Origin: Streptomyces roseochromogenus subsp. oscitans DS 12.976
GTDB lineage: Bacteria; Actinomycetota; Actinomycetes; Streptomycetales; Streptomycetaceae
Direction of reading: 5' to 3'
Assembly (NCBI RefSeq): GCF_000497445.1
Contig: NZ_CM002285.1
Coordinates: 4,215,388 to 4,279,387 of the forward strand
Length of the DNA: 64,000 nt
Below are positions 53,191 to 61,107 of this stretch, piece by piece. Each line of letters opens with the position of its first letter. The stretch's first letter is position 1. Under the pieces are notes generated by a model. That model saw only the letters and a program-made list of their open reading frames with translations, had not been told where the DNA came from and searched no databases. Made by a program: the position numbers and the translations under genes.

Positions 53191-53271
53191 TCGCGTTCTC
53201 TCTCTCGGACCGCGGCGTCCGGCACGCCCGACGCCTCCTCCGCCACGCTAGGTCCGCGATCTTCCCGATCC

Positions 53272-53315
53272 GGTGGTACCGGGGGCTGAACAGTGGCGGG
53301 CGGGTGGTACCGGGG
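53272..53315 (-). promoter_or_regulatory. direct repeat upstream of the ABC/two-component operon
   Basis: GGTGGTACCGGGG occurs at 53272-53284 and again at 53303-53315, exactly 31 bases apart, or about three helical turns. The position just upstream of the first gene of the operon fits a binding site of the NarL-type regulator encoded by its last gene. Confidence 0.45.
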
Positions 53316-53317
53316 TA

Positions 53318-54211
53318 CTACGGTCCCGGCGCCGGGCCGCGGCGCGGGCCCGCCTCGGTCTGGCGGGCGTGGAAGAGGCCCCAGCGGAGCAGTCCGCGGT
53401 GGGTGATGTCCGCCCACAGCGGGAGGTTGGTCAGCAGGTCTTCCACATAGTCCGGGCTGATGACGGTCCGGAGCTCGGCCCTGCGGCGGTGCACCTCCTC
53501 GTCGAGGCGGGCGTAGTGGGTGGTGAGGTCCGCGGTGCGATCCTCGAAGCACGGCTTCAGACCGAGTGCGGACAGCTGCTCCAGGTAGAACGACAACGTC
53601 GCCAGGCTCCGCACGCCGAGCCGGGACAGCGCGGGCCGCAGGACCTCGTCCGGGGTCTCCTCGGCCGCCATGATGTCCGAGAAGACCAGCGCTCCGCCCG
53701 GCTTCAGCACGCGTACCGCCTCGGCCAGTGCGCGGTCCCGGTCCGTCACATGGCACAGGACCTCCAAGGACCAGACCACGTCGAAGCGGTCCGCGTCGTG
53801 GGGGAGGTCGCAGAGGGAGCCGGTGACGACCTCGACCAGGCCGTCCAGCCCCCGTCGGGCGTTCGCCGCGCGGTGCCGCCGGTTGTGCTCCTCGCTGAGG
53901 TCGAGGGCCACCACCCGGCAGCCGAAGCGCTCGGCGAGGGCGCGCGCCGAACCGCCGTACCCCGAACCGAGGTCGAGCACCGTGGCATCCGGGCCGAGCA
54001 GATCCGCGACCCGGTCCGCGGCGTGCCGCACCGTGCGGCGCGAAGCATCCGCGATCGCCTCCCGCGCGTGGGCGTACAGGCCGATGTGGATGTCCTCACC
54101 GCCCCAGACGGCGTCGTAGAAGGCGTCGACATCGCTGGTTTCGTAGTAGCGGCGGGTCGTCTCCTCCTCGTGATCCGGTGTGCTGCTGCCGTGGCTGGTG
54201 TTGTCGGTCAT
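53318..54211 (-). CDS. SAM-dependent methyltransferase (sarcosine/dimethylglycine N-methyltransferase-like)
   Basis: This 297-residue protein has the opening RRYYETSDVDAFYDAVWGG and EDIHIGLY common to bacterial glycine/sarcosine/dimethylglycine methyltransferases, then SAM motif I ATVLDLGSGYGGSARALAE (about 98), VVALDLSEEHNRRHRAAN, FDVVWSLEVLCHV and LKPGGALVFSDIM. Those relatives make glycine betaine as an osmolyte; without a partner glycine methyltransferase nearby, the substrate may be different. It is a single-gene unit with a terminator structure upstream separating it from the broken copper ATPase. Confidence 0.8.
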   Translation of the reverse strand: MTDNTSHGSSTPDHEEETTRRYYETSDVDAFYDAVWGGEDIHIGLYAHAREAIADASRRTVRHAADRVADLLGPDATVLDLGSGYGGSARALAERFGCRVVALDLSEEHNRRHRAANARRGLDGLVEVVTGSLCDLPHDADRFDVVWSLEVLCHVTDRDRALAEAVRVLKPGGALVFSDIMAAEETPDEVLRPALSRLGVRSLATLSFYLEQLSALGLKPCFEDRTADLTTHYARLDEEVHRRRAELRTVISPDYVEDLLTNLPLWADITHRGLLRWGLFHARQTEAGPRRGPAPGP

Positions 54212-54257
54212 GGCGGATGAATTCCCGACATCGACGGGGACGATTCACCTCGCACAC

Positions 54258-54293
54258 CCGGGGCCCGGTGGTCGTACGGCCACCGGGCCCCGG
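54258..54293 (-). terminator. perfect 14-bp GC-rich hairpin
   Basis: CCGGGGCCCGGTGG (54258-54271) and CCACCGGGCCCCGG (54280-54293) flank the loop TCGTACGG. It lies just after the stop of the copA remnant (minus strand) and before the methyltransferase start. There is no T tract, as is common for Streptomyces terminators. Confidence 0.7.
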
Positions 54294-54305
54294 CCGGATG
54301 TTCGG

Positions 54306-54515
54306 CTACTGGTCGGCCGCCCGGAAGCGCCTCAGTCGCAGGCTGTTGCCGACGACGAAGACCGACGAGAAGGCCATGGCCGCGCCCGCGCACCGAACGC
54401 CCCTCGCCCTGCAGGCGCTTGACCACGTCCACCTTGTCCTGCGGCAGCACCTCGGCGATCACATGCTCCGGGGCGATGCCCAGCAGCCGGACATCCGGTT
54501 CCTCCTTGCGTCGAG
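54306..54515 (-). pseudogene. copper P1B-type ATPase (CopA-like), internally deleted remnant
   Basis: One minus frame reads RRKEEPDVRLLGIAPEHVIA then EVLPQDKVDVVKRLQGEGRS, the hinge region of heavy-metal P-type ATPases. It then jumps, with a frame change, to AGAAMAFSSVFVVGNSLRLR and RFRAADQ-stop, the invariant C-terminal membrane helix. The intervening GDGVND segment and the last membrane helices (about 100 or more residues) are missing, as is everything upstream, including the DKTGT site. It is therefore a dead fragment of a copper exporter gene. Confidence 0.85.
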
Positions 54516-54532
54516 TCTCTACGGCGTTCCGT

Positions 54533-54633
54533 ATACCCGGTGGGGGTACCCAGAATGGCTTCCATGTATACCCCTCCCCGGTATCCATCGCAAGACCCTC
54601 CGCCACTCGGGGCCATACCCATAGGGGGTATGG
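54533..54633 (+). promoter_or_regulatory. three CsoR-like copper operators
   Basis: Three dyads of the TACCC-n-GGGTA class: ATACCCGGTGGGGGTA (54533-54548), GTATACCCCTCCCCGGTATC (54566-54585) and CCATACCCATAGG followed by GGGTATGG (54613-54633, perfect 8-bp arms with a 5-base spacer). Streptomyces CsoR binds this type of site to repress copper export genes. They lie between the copA remnant and the plus-strand gene at 54707. No csoR gene is present in the window. Confidence 0.65.
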
Positions 54634-54706
54634 TGAAGTGCATGGAACCACCTCTGGACGCCCAAGAGCCGAGGAGTTTCCCGCCTCCCCGTAAGGTGGA
54701 CCAGTG

Positions 54707-55228
54707 ATGGCCACGCAGCCCGCCTCCGGCACGGCCGGGGCCCGTATCCGCCCGGCGGTACGGCCCTGGACGCTGGTCGTGGTCCTGCTCGGGCTGTTCC
54801 TGATGCACGGCGGTCCGGCCGCGGCCGAGGGCGGCTGCCACGGGATGATGCAGGCCACCGCCGCGATGGGCTCACCGCCCGCCAGGACACCCGCCACGAC
54901 GCCCAGCGCCTCGTCCGCCGCGATGGCTGCCACCGCACACGCCGCGACACCCGTCTCCATGGCCGTGCGCCCCTCCGGTCACCCCGAGGCGGCCGGCGGC
55001 AAGGCCGTCGTACGTGCGGACGGGACGACGGGCATGCGCGGTGCGCTGTGTCTGGCCACCACGCCCCGCTCCGAGATCCCGCCGCCCCCGATCGCGGCCA
55101 CCGCCTTCGTGCTGCCGGCCGCCGTCCTGCTGACGTGGGCCCGGCCGGCCCGCGACGGCACCCGCCGCCGGGGTCCGCCCACCGGCGGCCGCCCTCTCCT
55201 CCTCCAGGTGTGCGTCGCGCGGACGTGA
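54707..55228 (+). CDS. exported His/Met-rich DUF6153-type protein of a copper locus
   Basis: This 173-residue protein starts at ATG 54707 behind AAGGTGGA. It has a signal peptide (WTLVVVLLGLFLMHGGPAAA), then Cys/His/Met-rich segments (GGCHGMMQATAAMGSPPA, AMAATAHAATPVSMAV), and a membrane helix near the C-terminus (IAATAFVLPAAVLLTWARPA). Small proteins of this form occur beside copper resistance genes in streptomycetes. The CsoR-like site at 54613 is 74 bases upstream, so copper-induced expression is likely. The metal-binding role is inferred from composition. Confidence 0.75.
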   Translation: MATQPASGTAGARIRPAVRPWTLVVVLLGLFLMHGGPAAAEGGCHGMMQATAAMGSPPARTPATTPSASSAAMAATAHAATPVSMAVRPSGHPEAAGGKAVVRADGTTGMRGALCLATTPRSEIPPPPIAATAFVLPAAVLLTWARPARDGTRRRGPPTGGRPLLLQVCVART

Positions 55229-55325
55229 CGGGACCCGCGGGCTCCGGCTCAGTGCCGGGGTCCTCGCGCAGGTCTCCCGATCACCCGCGCCGTCGTACGG
55301 CGCCCACCTGGAAAGACACACCGAC

Positions 55326-56237
55326 ATGTCGCAGCGTTTCCGCACGTCCCGCCGCGCCCTCATGGCGGCCGCCGCCACCGCGGCGCTCACTCTGACCCTG
55401 GCCGCCTGCGGCGGGAGCTCAGGCTCCGGCACCGACCAGCACGCCGGCCACGGCAGCACGCCGTCCTCCCCGGCCCCGGCCGACGGCATGGCGTCGATGC
55501 CGGGCATGGACCCCGCGTCCACCGGCAACGGCCTGGCCGCCGCGAAGGACGGCTACCGGATGACCTCCACCGCCGCCGCCCTCCCCGCCGGCCAGGCGAC
55601 CGGGTACCGCTTCACCGTCACGGGCCCGGACGGCAGGCCGGTGACCGACTTCGCCGTCGACCAGACCAAGCGGATGCACTTCTACGCCGTCCGCTCCGAC
55701 CTCAGCGGCTTCCAGCACGTGCACCCCACCATGACCGGTGACGGCACCTGGACCGCGCCGCTGGCCGCACTGCGGCCGGGCAGCTGGCGGCTCTACGCCT
55801 CCTTCACGCCGGACAGCGGTTCCGGCAAGGGCAAGGACCTGGTCCTCAGCCGCACCGTGAAGGTGCCCGGCATGGCGATGACCACTCCCCTGCCCAAGGT
55901 GTCCGGCACCACCACGGCCGACGGCTACACCGTGGCCGTACAGGGTGAGCCGATGGCCGGCATGGCCCACCAGCTGACCGCCACCGTCAGCAAGGACGGC
56001 AAGCCGGTCACCGACCTCCAGCCCTACCTGGACACCTACGCGCATCTGACCGCGTTCCACCAGGGCGACCTCGCCTTCGCGCACCTCCACCCGGAGTCGA
56101 AGGCCGGCGGCGGCCACGGCGGTCCGACGCTGACCTTCCACGCCGAGTTCGCCCAGTCCGGGAACTGGCGTCTGTTCCTCCAGTTCCAGACCGGCGGCAG
56201 GCTGCACACCGCCGCCCTGACCCTGCACGTCGGCTGA
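55326..56237 (+). CDS. putative copper-binding lipoprotein
   Basis: This 303-residue protein starts at ATG 55326. It has a twin-arginine-like and lipoprotein signal (RTSRRALMAAAATAALTLTL, lipobox LAAC), then a His/Met-rich linker (DQHAGHGSTPSSPAPADGMA, SMPGMDP). The globular part is made of two related beta domains, each with a histidine pair: RMHFYAVRSDLSGFQHVHPT and HLTAFHQGDLAFAHLHPESK. This resembles periplasmic metallochaperones of copper loci. It lies 97 bases after the DUF6153-type gene and probably shares its control. A strong hairpin ends it. Confidence 0.8.
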   Translation: MSQRFRTSRRALMAAAATAALTLTLAACGGSSGSGTDQHAGHGSTPSSPAPADGMASMPGMDPASTGNGLAAAKDGYRMTSTAAALPAGQATGYRFTVTGPDGRPVTDFAVDQTKRMHFYAVRSDLSGFQHVHPTMTGDGTWTAPLAALRPGSWRLYASFTPDSGSGKGKDLVLSRTVKVPGMAMTTPLPKVSGTTTADGYTVAVQGEPMAGMAHQLTATVSKDGKPVTDLQPYLDTYAHLTAFHQGDLAFAHLHPESKAGGGHGGPTLTFHAEFAQSGNWRLFLQFQTGGRLHTAALTLHVG

Positions 56238-56242
56238 ACGCA

Positions 56243-56280
56243 CCGAACGCCTTGGCCGCGACGGCGGCCAAGGCGTTCGG
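56243..56280. terminator. perfect 17-bp bidirectional hairpin
   Basis: CCGAACGCCTTGGCCGC (56243-56259) and GCGGCCAAGGCGTTCGG (56264-56280) with a 4-base loop GACG. It fills the 60-base gap between the convergent genes ending at 56237 and 56298 and should terminate both. Confidence 0.85.
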
Positions 56281-56297
56281 GTCGGCTGTGGCGGGAC

Positions 56298-57146
56298 TCA
56301 GTGCCCGCTGATCGCGAGTTCGTAGTCACCGATCAGGTCGCCCAGCAGGGTTCCGGCGGTCAGGTCGCTGGTGACGTGGCCGGCCATGTAGAGGCGGGAG
56401 TAGAGGACCTGGGCCCGCATCCACTCGTAGTCCCCGGCCCGGTGCGGGGAGAGGGCGCTGAGGAAGGTGACGGCCGCGGCCGAGCGGGCCGCGTGCCGGG
56501 AGGGGTAGGAGTACGGGCCCTTGGCGCCGGGCTTGATGTGCTTGTCCGGGCGCAGGGTCGGGTCCAGGACGAACGGGGCCGGCTGCTTGTCCTTGGCCGC
56601 CAGCTGGTCGCTGATCGTCTTGGCCATCTTCAGGGCCGCCTTGAGCTCGGCCTTCTCTGCCGTGCCCTGCGCCGCGGGGATCAGCTCACGCTGGTCGTGC
56701 AGGTACAGCTTCCAGATGTCCTTCTTGCCTTCGAGCTCCAGCCAGGTGGCCGCCTTCTTCCCGGCCGCCGTACGGGTCTTGGCGAGGGCCTGGTCCTGGT
56801 GGAGTTCGGCGGTGCGCTGCGCGCCCGCGGGCGGGGCGGGGATCTGCTGGGCGGCCCAGGCGGCGAACGCCTTGTCGTCGCGGGTGGTGCCGTGCGCCTT
56901 CTTCCACTGGGCGAAGAGGGTGTCGGCCTTCGCGCGCTCGGCGTCGGCCTGCTTGCCGATCGGGGCGATCTCGGCGTCGGTGAAGAGCGGCGGGGGCGGG
57001 TTCTGCTTGATCCGGTCGGTCGCCGAGAGCTTCTTCGAAGACGCCGTGGGGACCAGCTGCGGTCGCAGCAGGCCGAAGGCGGCGGCCGACACGGCGAGCA
57101 CGGCGATGATCGCGTACTGCCATTTGATCCGGCGCAGGACGTTCAT
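56298..57146 (-). CDS. PAP2-type (acid phosphatase class A-like) exported phosphatase
   Basis: This 282-residue protein has an N-terminal signal anchor (WQYAIIAVLAVSAAAFGLL). The catalytic core is at the C-terminus: PYSYPSRHAARSAAAVTFLS (PAP2 motif 2 with PSRH) and YSRLYMAGHVTSDLTAGTLL (motif 3 with SR...GH...D). Motif 1 would be near the KHIKPGAKG segment. The first gene in the same operon encodes DUF4956, the second a VTC-type polyphosphate polymerase; its start overlaps the VTC stop by 4 bases. It may hydrolyse a phosphate polymer or lipid phosphate outside the membrane. Confidence 0.85.
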   Translation of the reverse strand: MNVLRRIKWQYAIIAVLAVSAAAFGLLRPQLVPTASSKKLSATDRIKQNPPPPLFTDAEIAPIGKQADAERAKADTLFAQWKKAHGTTRDDKAFAAWAAQQIPAPPAGAQRTAELHQDQALAKTRTAAGKKAATWLELEGKKDIWKLYLHDQRELIPAAQGTAEKAELKAALKMAKTISDQLAAKDKQPAPFVLDPTLRPDKHIKPGAKGPYSYPSRHAARSAAAVTFLSALSPHRAGDYEWMRAQVLYSRLYMAGHVTSDLTAGTLLGDLIGDYELAISGH

Positions 57147-57979
57147 GCGGCGGGGATCCTTTCCAGGAGCGGTGCGGGGCTCGTCCCGGTGGTGAAGTGG
57201 GCGCGGGCGAGCCGGCGTACGTCGTTGTCGGGCAGGCCGGGCGTGAGCAGTGACTGGCCGACGATGTACTTGCTGAGGGAGACGGGCCGGGCGCCCAGGT
57301 TCAGCAGGAGGCGGTCGGCGGGGGCGGGCCGGATGCCTCCCTTGGTCTCCACGAGGACGTGCCCCGGGTCAAGGCCGGCGGTGCGGTCCTCGTAGTGGCA
57401 GGTGAGGCCGCCGTCGAGGGTGACGCGGGTGCCGTGGTCCAGGTCGGCGAAGGCCGCGCGGACATAGCGGACCTCCGCGGCGGGGGACAGGGCCGCGGTG
57501 GTGACGGGGATGTCCGCCCGGTGCAGCACTCCGTCGACGAACTCGGCGGCGGAGTCGTCCAGTTGCCCGTAGGCGTGACCAGGGATCCTGAGGGCGTGTT
57601 TGACGGTGGCGCCGCGGCCGTCCTTCGTCTTCACCTCCACCCGGCACAGCGCGTCCTCCGCGTACAGGCGGGTGCGGACCTTCCAGCGCCGGCGCCGGCC
57701 CTGGACATGGGCCCGCCAGGCGCCGAGCTGCGCGGTGTCGAAGTAGGTCGTGAGGTAGCTCGTCGTACGGCGGCCGGCCAGGTCGAGGACGTGATGACTG
57801 TCGGCGAGCCGGGCGACGAGGTCGCGGGCGCGGTCGAGGGGGACCAGGTACTTGCGGTCGGTCCGGTGCTGCAGCGCGGCCACCGCGTCGACCTCGGCGA
57901 GCGTGGCACCGCGCAGCGCGGACAGGCCGAGGTCCACCGTTGCATCCGCCGCGAAATCCGCCGCGAAAGAGGAGGTCAT
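57143..57979 (-). CDS. VTC-domain polyphosphate polymerase-like protein
   Basis: This 278-residue protein has the VTC/CYTH-type tunnel fold: LQHRTDRKYLVPLDRARDLV, TSYLTTYFDTAQLGAWRAHV, RRRRWKVRTRLYAEDALCRV (basic strand), VEVKTKDGRGATVKH (Glu-x-Lys), VTLDGGLTCHYED, HVLVETKGGIRP and SLSKYIVGQSLL. These alternating basic and acidic residues bind nucleotide and the growing polyphosphate chain in VTC4. Bacterial copies sit beside DUF4956 membrane proteins, as here (the two genes overlap by one base, TGATG). Confidence 0.88.
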   Translation of the reverse strand: MTSSFAADFAADATVDLGLSALRGATLAEVDAVAALQHRTDRKYLVPLDRARDLVARLADSHHVLDLAGRRTTSYLTTYFDTAQLGAWRAHVQGRRRRWKVRTRLYAEDALCRVEVKTKDGRGATVKHALRIPGHAYGQLDDSAAEFVDGVLHRADIPVTTAALSPAAEVRYVRAAFADLDHGTRVTLDGGLTCHYEDRTAGLDPGHVLVETKGGIRPAPADRLLLNLGARPVSLSKYIVGQSLLTPGLPDNDVRRLARAHFTTGTSPAPLLERIPAA

Positions 57980-58629
57980 CAGACGGTCACCGGCTCGCGC
58001 GGCTCGGTGTCCCGGACGGGGGCCGCCTCGCCAGGTACGACGGGGTAGCGGGCGGCGACCCGGGTGGTCTCACGGACGTAGTCGACCTCGTCGACCTCGA
58101 CCGACAGCGGCGTCTGACCGAAGCGGAACGCGATGTCCTGGGCGATCAGGGACGGGTCGTCGTAGATCCGGTCCAGGGTCAGTCTCACCGTGCGGGCCGG
58201 GGGCTCGTAGGAGCGGGGGTCGTCCACCAGCAGGACCGCCACCAGCACCACCGCGTCCACCGTGATGACGAGCCAGTTGCCGCGGTGCGGCAGACCGGTG
58301 CACAGGGCGATGACCAGGGTCACGAAGGTGTAGGCGACGTCGCGCAGGGTGAAGGCGGCGCTGCGCAGCCGGACCAGGGAGAGGATGCCGAAGAGCCCGA
58401 AGCCGACCCCGGCGGGGAACTTGCCCGCGCTGATCGTGCTCATCGCCGCGAACAGACCGATGTTCAGCGCGACCAGGACCAGCGGCATCGCCGGAGCGCT
58501 GGGGCGGCGCCGGTAGAGCCAGCCGACCAGGATCAGCAGGGCGACGACGTCAAGGCCGCCGCGGGTGACGAGGTCGGTCGGTGCGATGTGCTGGGTGATG
58601 CCCTTGGCGGCGAGCACCAGTGCGTTCAT
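57979..58629 (-). CDS. DUF4956 membrane protein
   Basis: This 216-residue protein is read from ATG 58629, behind GGAAGGGACAG; the longer upstream frame has no ribosome-binding site. Membrane segments are VVALLILVGWLYR, MPLVLVALNIGLFAAMSTI, GVGFGLFGILSLVRLRS (family signature with FTLRDVAYTFVTLVIALCTG) and WLVITVDAVVLVAVLLVD. A cytoplasmic domain follows. It is the first gene of the DUF4956-VTC-PAP2 operon and probably anchors the polymerase at the membrane. Confidence 0.87.
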   Translation of the reverse strand: MNALVLAAKGITQHIAPTDLVTRGGLDVVALLILVGWLYRRRPSAPAMPLVLVALNIGLFAAMSTISAGKFPAGVGFGLFGILSLVRLRSAAFTLRDVAYTFVTLVIALCTGLPHRGNWLVITVDAVVLVAVLLVDDPRSYEPPARTVRLTLDRIYDDPSLIAQDIAFRFGQTPLSVEVDEVDYVRETTRVAARYPVVPGEAAPVRDTEPREPVTV

Positions 58630-58715
58630 ATCTGTCCCTTCCGTCCCGGCACGTCGGACGGCGGACCGGTCGCGGCCCGCGGTGCACCGCGACCTGAAGG
58701 ACGGTAGGGATCTCA

Positions 58716-58732
58716 CATGAACAGACCATGAA
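58716..58732 (+). promoter_or_regulatory. CATGAA direct repeat, 11-bp period, in divergent promoter
   Basis: CATGAA at 58716-58721 and 58727-58732 are spaced exactly 11 bases apart, the usual layout of OmpR/PhoB-type regulator half-sites. It lies between the DUF4956 operon (start 58629, minus) and the OmpR-type regulator (start 58782, plus), so the regulator may control both. Confidence 0.5.
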
Positions 58733-58781
58733 GCCTTGCGCGGGTCCGGGGCCGACGCGGCCGGCGGTTAGCCTGGCCGGC

Positions 58782-59453
58782 ATGCACTACCTGGTCGTCG
58801 ACGACGAGACCCGCCTCACCGACCTCGTCGTCCGCTACCTCACCGAGTCCGGGCACACCGCGGAAGGCCGTTATGACGGACCGTCCGGCCTGTCCGCCGC
58901 CCGTGACCCCCGTCTGGACGGGATCCTCCTGGACGTGATGATGCCGGGCATGGACGGGGTCGAGGTGTGCCGGACGCTGCGCGACGAGGGCATCGACGTG
59001 CCGGTGATCCTGCTCACCGCGCGCGGCGCGATCAGCGAACGGGTCGCGGGGCTGGACGCCGGCGCCGACGACTACGTGGTCAAGCCGTTCGCCCTGGAGG
59101 AGCTGCTGGCCCGGCTGCGGGCGATATCCCGGCGCCGCCCCGACTGCTCCGGCCGCCTCCAGGTCGGCGACCTCGTCCTCGACCCCGGGCAGCAGCGCGC
59201 CTGGCGGGCGGACACCGAACTCGACCTGTCCCGGCGGGAGTTCGCGGTACTGCGGGTGCTGATGGAGCACGCCGGCCGACTGGTGACCCGGCTGCAGCTG
59301 CTCGACGAGGTCTGGGACGGCGAGACCGACCTGCGCAGCAACGCCATCGACGTCCACGTCTCCAAGGTGCGCGCGAAGGTCGACCGCGCCTTCGACCGTA
59401 CGACGATCACGACCCTGCGCGGAAGCGGCTACCGGCTGGAGACCGCCCCGTGA
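58782..59453 (+). CDS. OmpR-family response regulator
   Basis: This 223-residue protein uses ATG 58782, directly before HYLVVDDETRLTDLVVRYL. Phospho-acceptor Asp is in GILLDVMMPGMDG (about 51), Lys in DDYVVKPFALEELLARL (about 100), and the winged-helix DNA-binding domain ends with SNAIDVHVSKVRAKVDRAF and TLRGSGYRLETAP. No ribosome-binding site is visible, and a TTAGCCT -10-like box lies 15 bases upstream, so the mRNA may be leaderless. It pairs with the kinase downstream. Confidence 0.92.
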   Translation: MHYLVVDDETRLTDLVVRYLTESGHTAEGRYDGPSGLSAARDPRLDGILLDVMMPGMDGVEVCRTLRDEGIDVPVILLTARGAISERVAGLDAGADDYVVKPFALEELLARLRAISRRRPDCSGRLQVGDLVLDPGQQRAWRADTELDLSRREFAVLRVLMEHAGRLVTRLQLLDEVWDGETDLRSNAIDVHVSKVRAKVDRAFDRTTITTLRGSGYRLETAP

Positions 59454-59591
59454 CCCTGCCCGGCGGGTTTGGGGCCTGTCCGGCGGCTCCCGTCGCAGAC
59501 GCGGGGGCCGGCACGCCCTCCCCCGGCGGCGTTGTCGTCGGCCGCCGGCTCCCCCACGCCCGGCTCCGCTCGCGCCTATGAGGTGCCGTCG
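59454..59591 (+). other. GC-rich inserted spacer between regulator and kinase
   Basis: A GTG at 59450 overlaps the regulator stop in the manner usual for Streptomyces regulator-kinase pairs, but its frame stops at 59581 and does not encode kinase sequence. The 138 bases contain hairpin-forming segments such as GGCGGC...GCCGCC and look like a short intergenic repeat that has been inserted and has displaced the kinase start. A loosely similar tract follows the kinase (about 60990-61075). Confidence 0.4.
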
Positions 59592-60989
59592 ATGTCCTGC
59601 GACATGATCCGCCGAACGGGCCCCAAGGCCTGGTTCGGGCGGCTGCCCGTCGTCACCCGTCTCGTGCTGGCCGTCGCCGTCACCATGTCCCTCGTGCTGA
59701 CCGGAACGGCCGGACTGGTCTACTGCCGCGTCCAGACCGCCCTCGACCGGCAGCTCCACGACGACCTGGCCGCCTACCGGCACAGTCTCGACCGCGCCGT
59801 GCGCACCGGTACCGCGCTGCCGCCGGGCCCCAGCGGCAGCCTCTACCAGATCCTGGACACCCACGGCCGGGCGGTCGCCTCCAGCGCCGCCGTCGGCCAC
59901 CGGGCCCTGCTCACTCCGGCCGAGCTGGACTCAGCCGTCCGCGGGCACATGGTGCGCCGCGACGTCGGCTCCCTGCTGCCGATCACCCCGGGCACGCTGC
60001 GCCTCCAGGCCGAACGCGTCAGGGCGGACGGAGCGACCCGCGTCATCGTCGCCGCCGTCCGGCGCGGGCACCGCGACGAGGCGCTGCGCGAACTCCTCGC
60101 CCAGCTCGCCCTCGCCTCCGGACTGACCCTGATCGCCGCCTCGTACGTCGGCTACCGCACGGCCCGCGCCGCACTGCGCCCCGTCGAGCGCTACCGCACC
60201 GCGGCGGCCACCCTCGCCGACGGCGCGCAGAACCTGCGCCTGGACGTGCCCGCCGACCGCGACGACGAGATCACCCGCCTCGGCCACACCCTCAACCGCA
60301 TGCTGGACCGCCTGGCAGCCTCGGCCGTCCGCGAGCGCCGGTTCGTCGCGGACGCCAGCCACGAACTCCGCACTCCGCTCTCCCTGCTGCGGGCCGAGGT
60401 CGACGTCGCGCTGCACCGTCCCCGCTCGGCCGAGGAACTCAACCGGACCCTGCGCTCGGTCGACGCCGAGGTCCAGCGCCTGATCGACCTCTCCAACGCC
60501 CTGCTGGACCTGGAGGAACTCGGCAGCACCGACCACCTCACCCGGGCACCCGTACGACTTCCCGACCTGATCGAGACCGCCGTGGCCCCGCATCTGCGCG
60601 GCGCCGAACGGTCCGGCCGCGCCCTGACCACCGACACGGCGGACACGACCGTCGAGGTCGACACCCGCTGGCTGGTACCGGCCATCGGCAACCTCGTCGG
60701 CAACGCCCTGCGCCACGGAGACGGTGCCGTCCACGTCACGGCCACCGTCCACGGAGGCCGGCTGCGGCTGCACGTCACCGACGAGGGGCCGGGCTTCTCG
60801 CCCGAGTTCCTGCCCCGCGCGTTCGACCGCTTCGCCCGCGCCGAGGCGAGCCGCACCAGCGAGGGGTCCGGCCTGGGGCTGGCCTTCGTACAGGCGGTGG
60901 CTACGGCCCATGGGGGCAGCGCGCATGCGGAGAACTCGGAGAGCGGGGCAACCGTCACTCTCGAAATGCCGTGCGGATCAGTGTCCTGA
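59592..60989 (+). CDS. OmpR-type sensor histidine kinase
   Basis: This 465-residue protein is read from ATG 59592 (ATG 59604 is also possible). It has two membrane segments (VLAVAVTMSLVLTGTAGLVY, about 25-44; LASGLTLIAASYVGYRTA, about 180) around a short extracellular loop, then a HAMP-like linker, the HisKA motif RRFVADASHELRTPLSLLRA (His about 257), and ATPase motifs IGNLVGNALRHGDGAV (N box), VTDEGPGFSPEF (G1) and EGSGLGLAFVQAVATAHGG (G2). It is the cognate kinase of the regulator upstream. Confidence 0.92.
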   Translation: MSCDMIRRTGPKAWFGRLPVVTRLVLAVAVTMSLVLTGTAGLVYCRVQTALDRQLHDDLAAYRHSLDRAVRTGTALPPGPSGSLYQILDTHGRAVASSAAVGHRALLTPAELDSAVRGHMVRRDVGSLLPITPGTLRLQAERVRADGATRVIVAAVRRGHRDEALRELLAQLALASGLTLIAASYVGYRTARAALRPVERYRTAAATLADGAQNLRLDVPADRDDEITRLGHTLNRMLDRLAASAVRERRFVADASHELRTPLSLLRAEVDVALHRPRSAEELNRTLRSVDAEVQRLIDLSNALLDLEELGSTDHLTRAPVRLPDLIETAVAPHLRGAERSGRALTTDTADTTVEVDTRWLVPAIGNLVGNALRHGDGAVHVTATVHGGRLRLHVTDEGPGFSPEFLPRAFDRFARAEASRTSEGSGLGLAFVQAVATAHGGSAHAENSESGATVTLEMPCGSVS

Positions 60990-61107
60990 AGGGGCGTGGG
61001 GCTGTCCGGTCTGCGGCTCCGCCGCGATGGGGGTCCCCGGGTTCGAGCGAAGCCGGGAACTCGGGGGAGCGACCAGCCACGACGAAGCCGCTGACGTCCG
61101 ACGCCAT

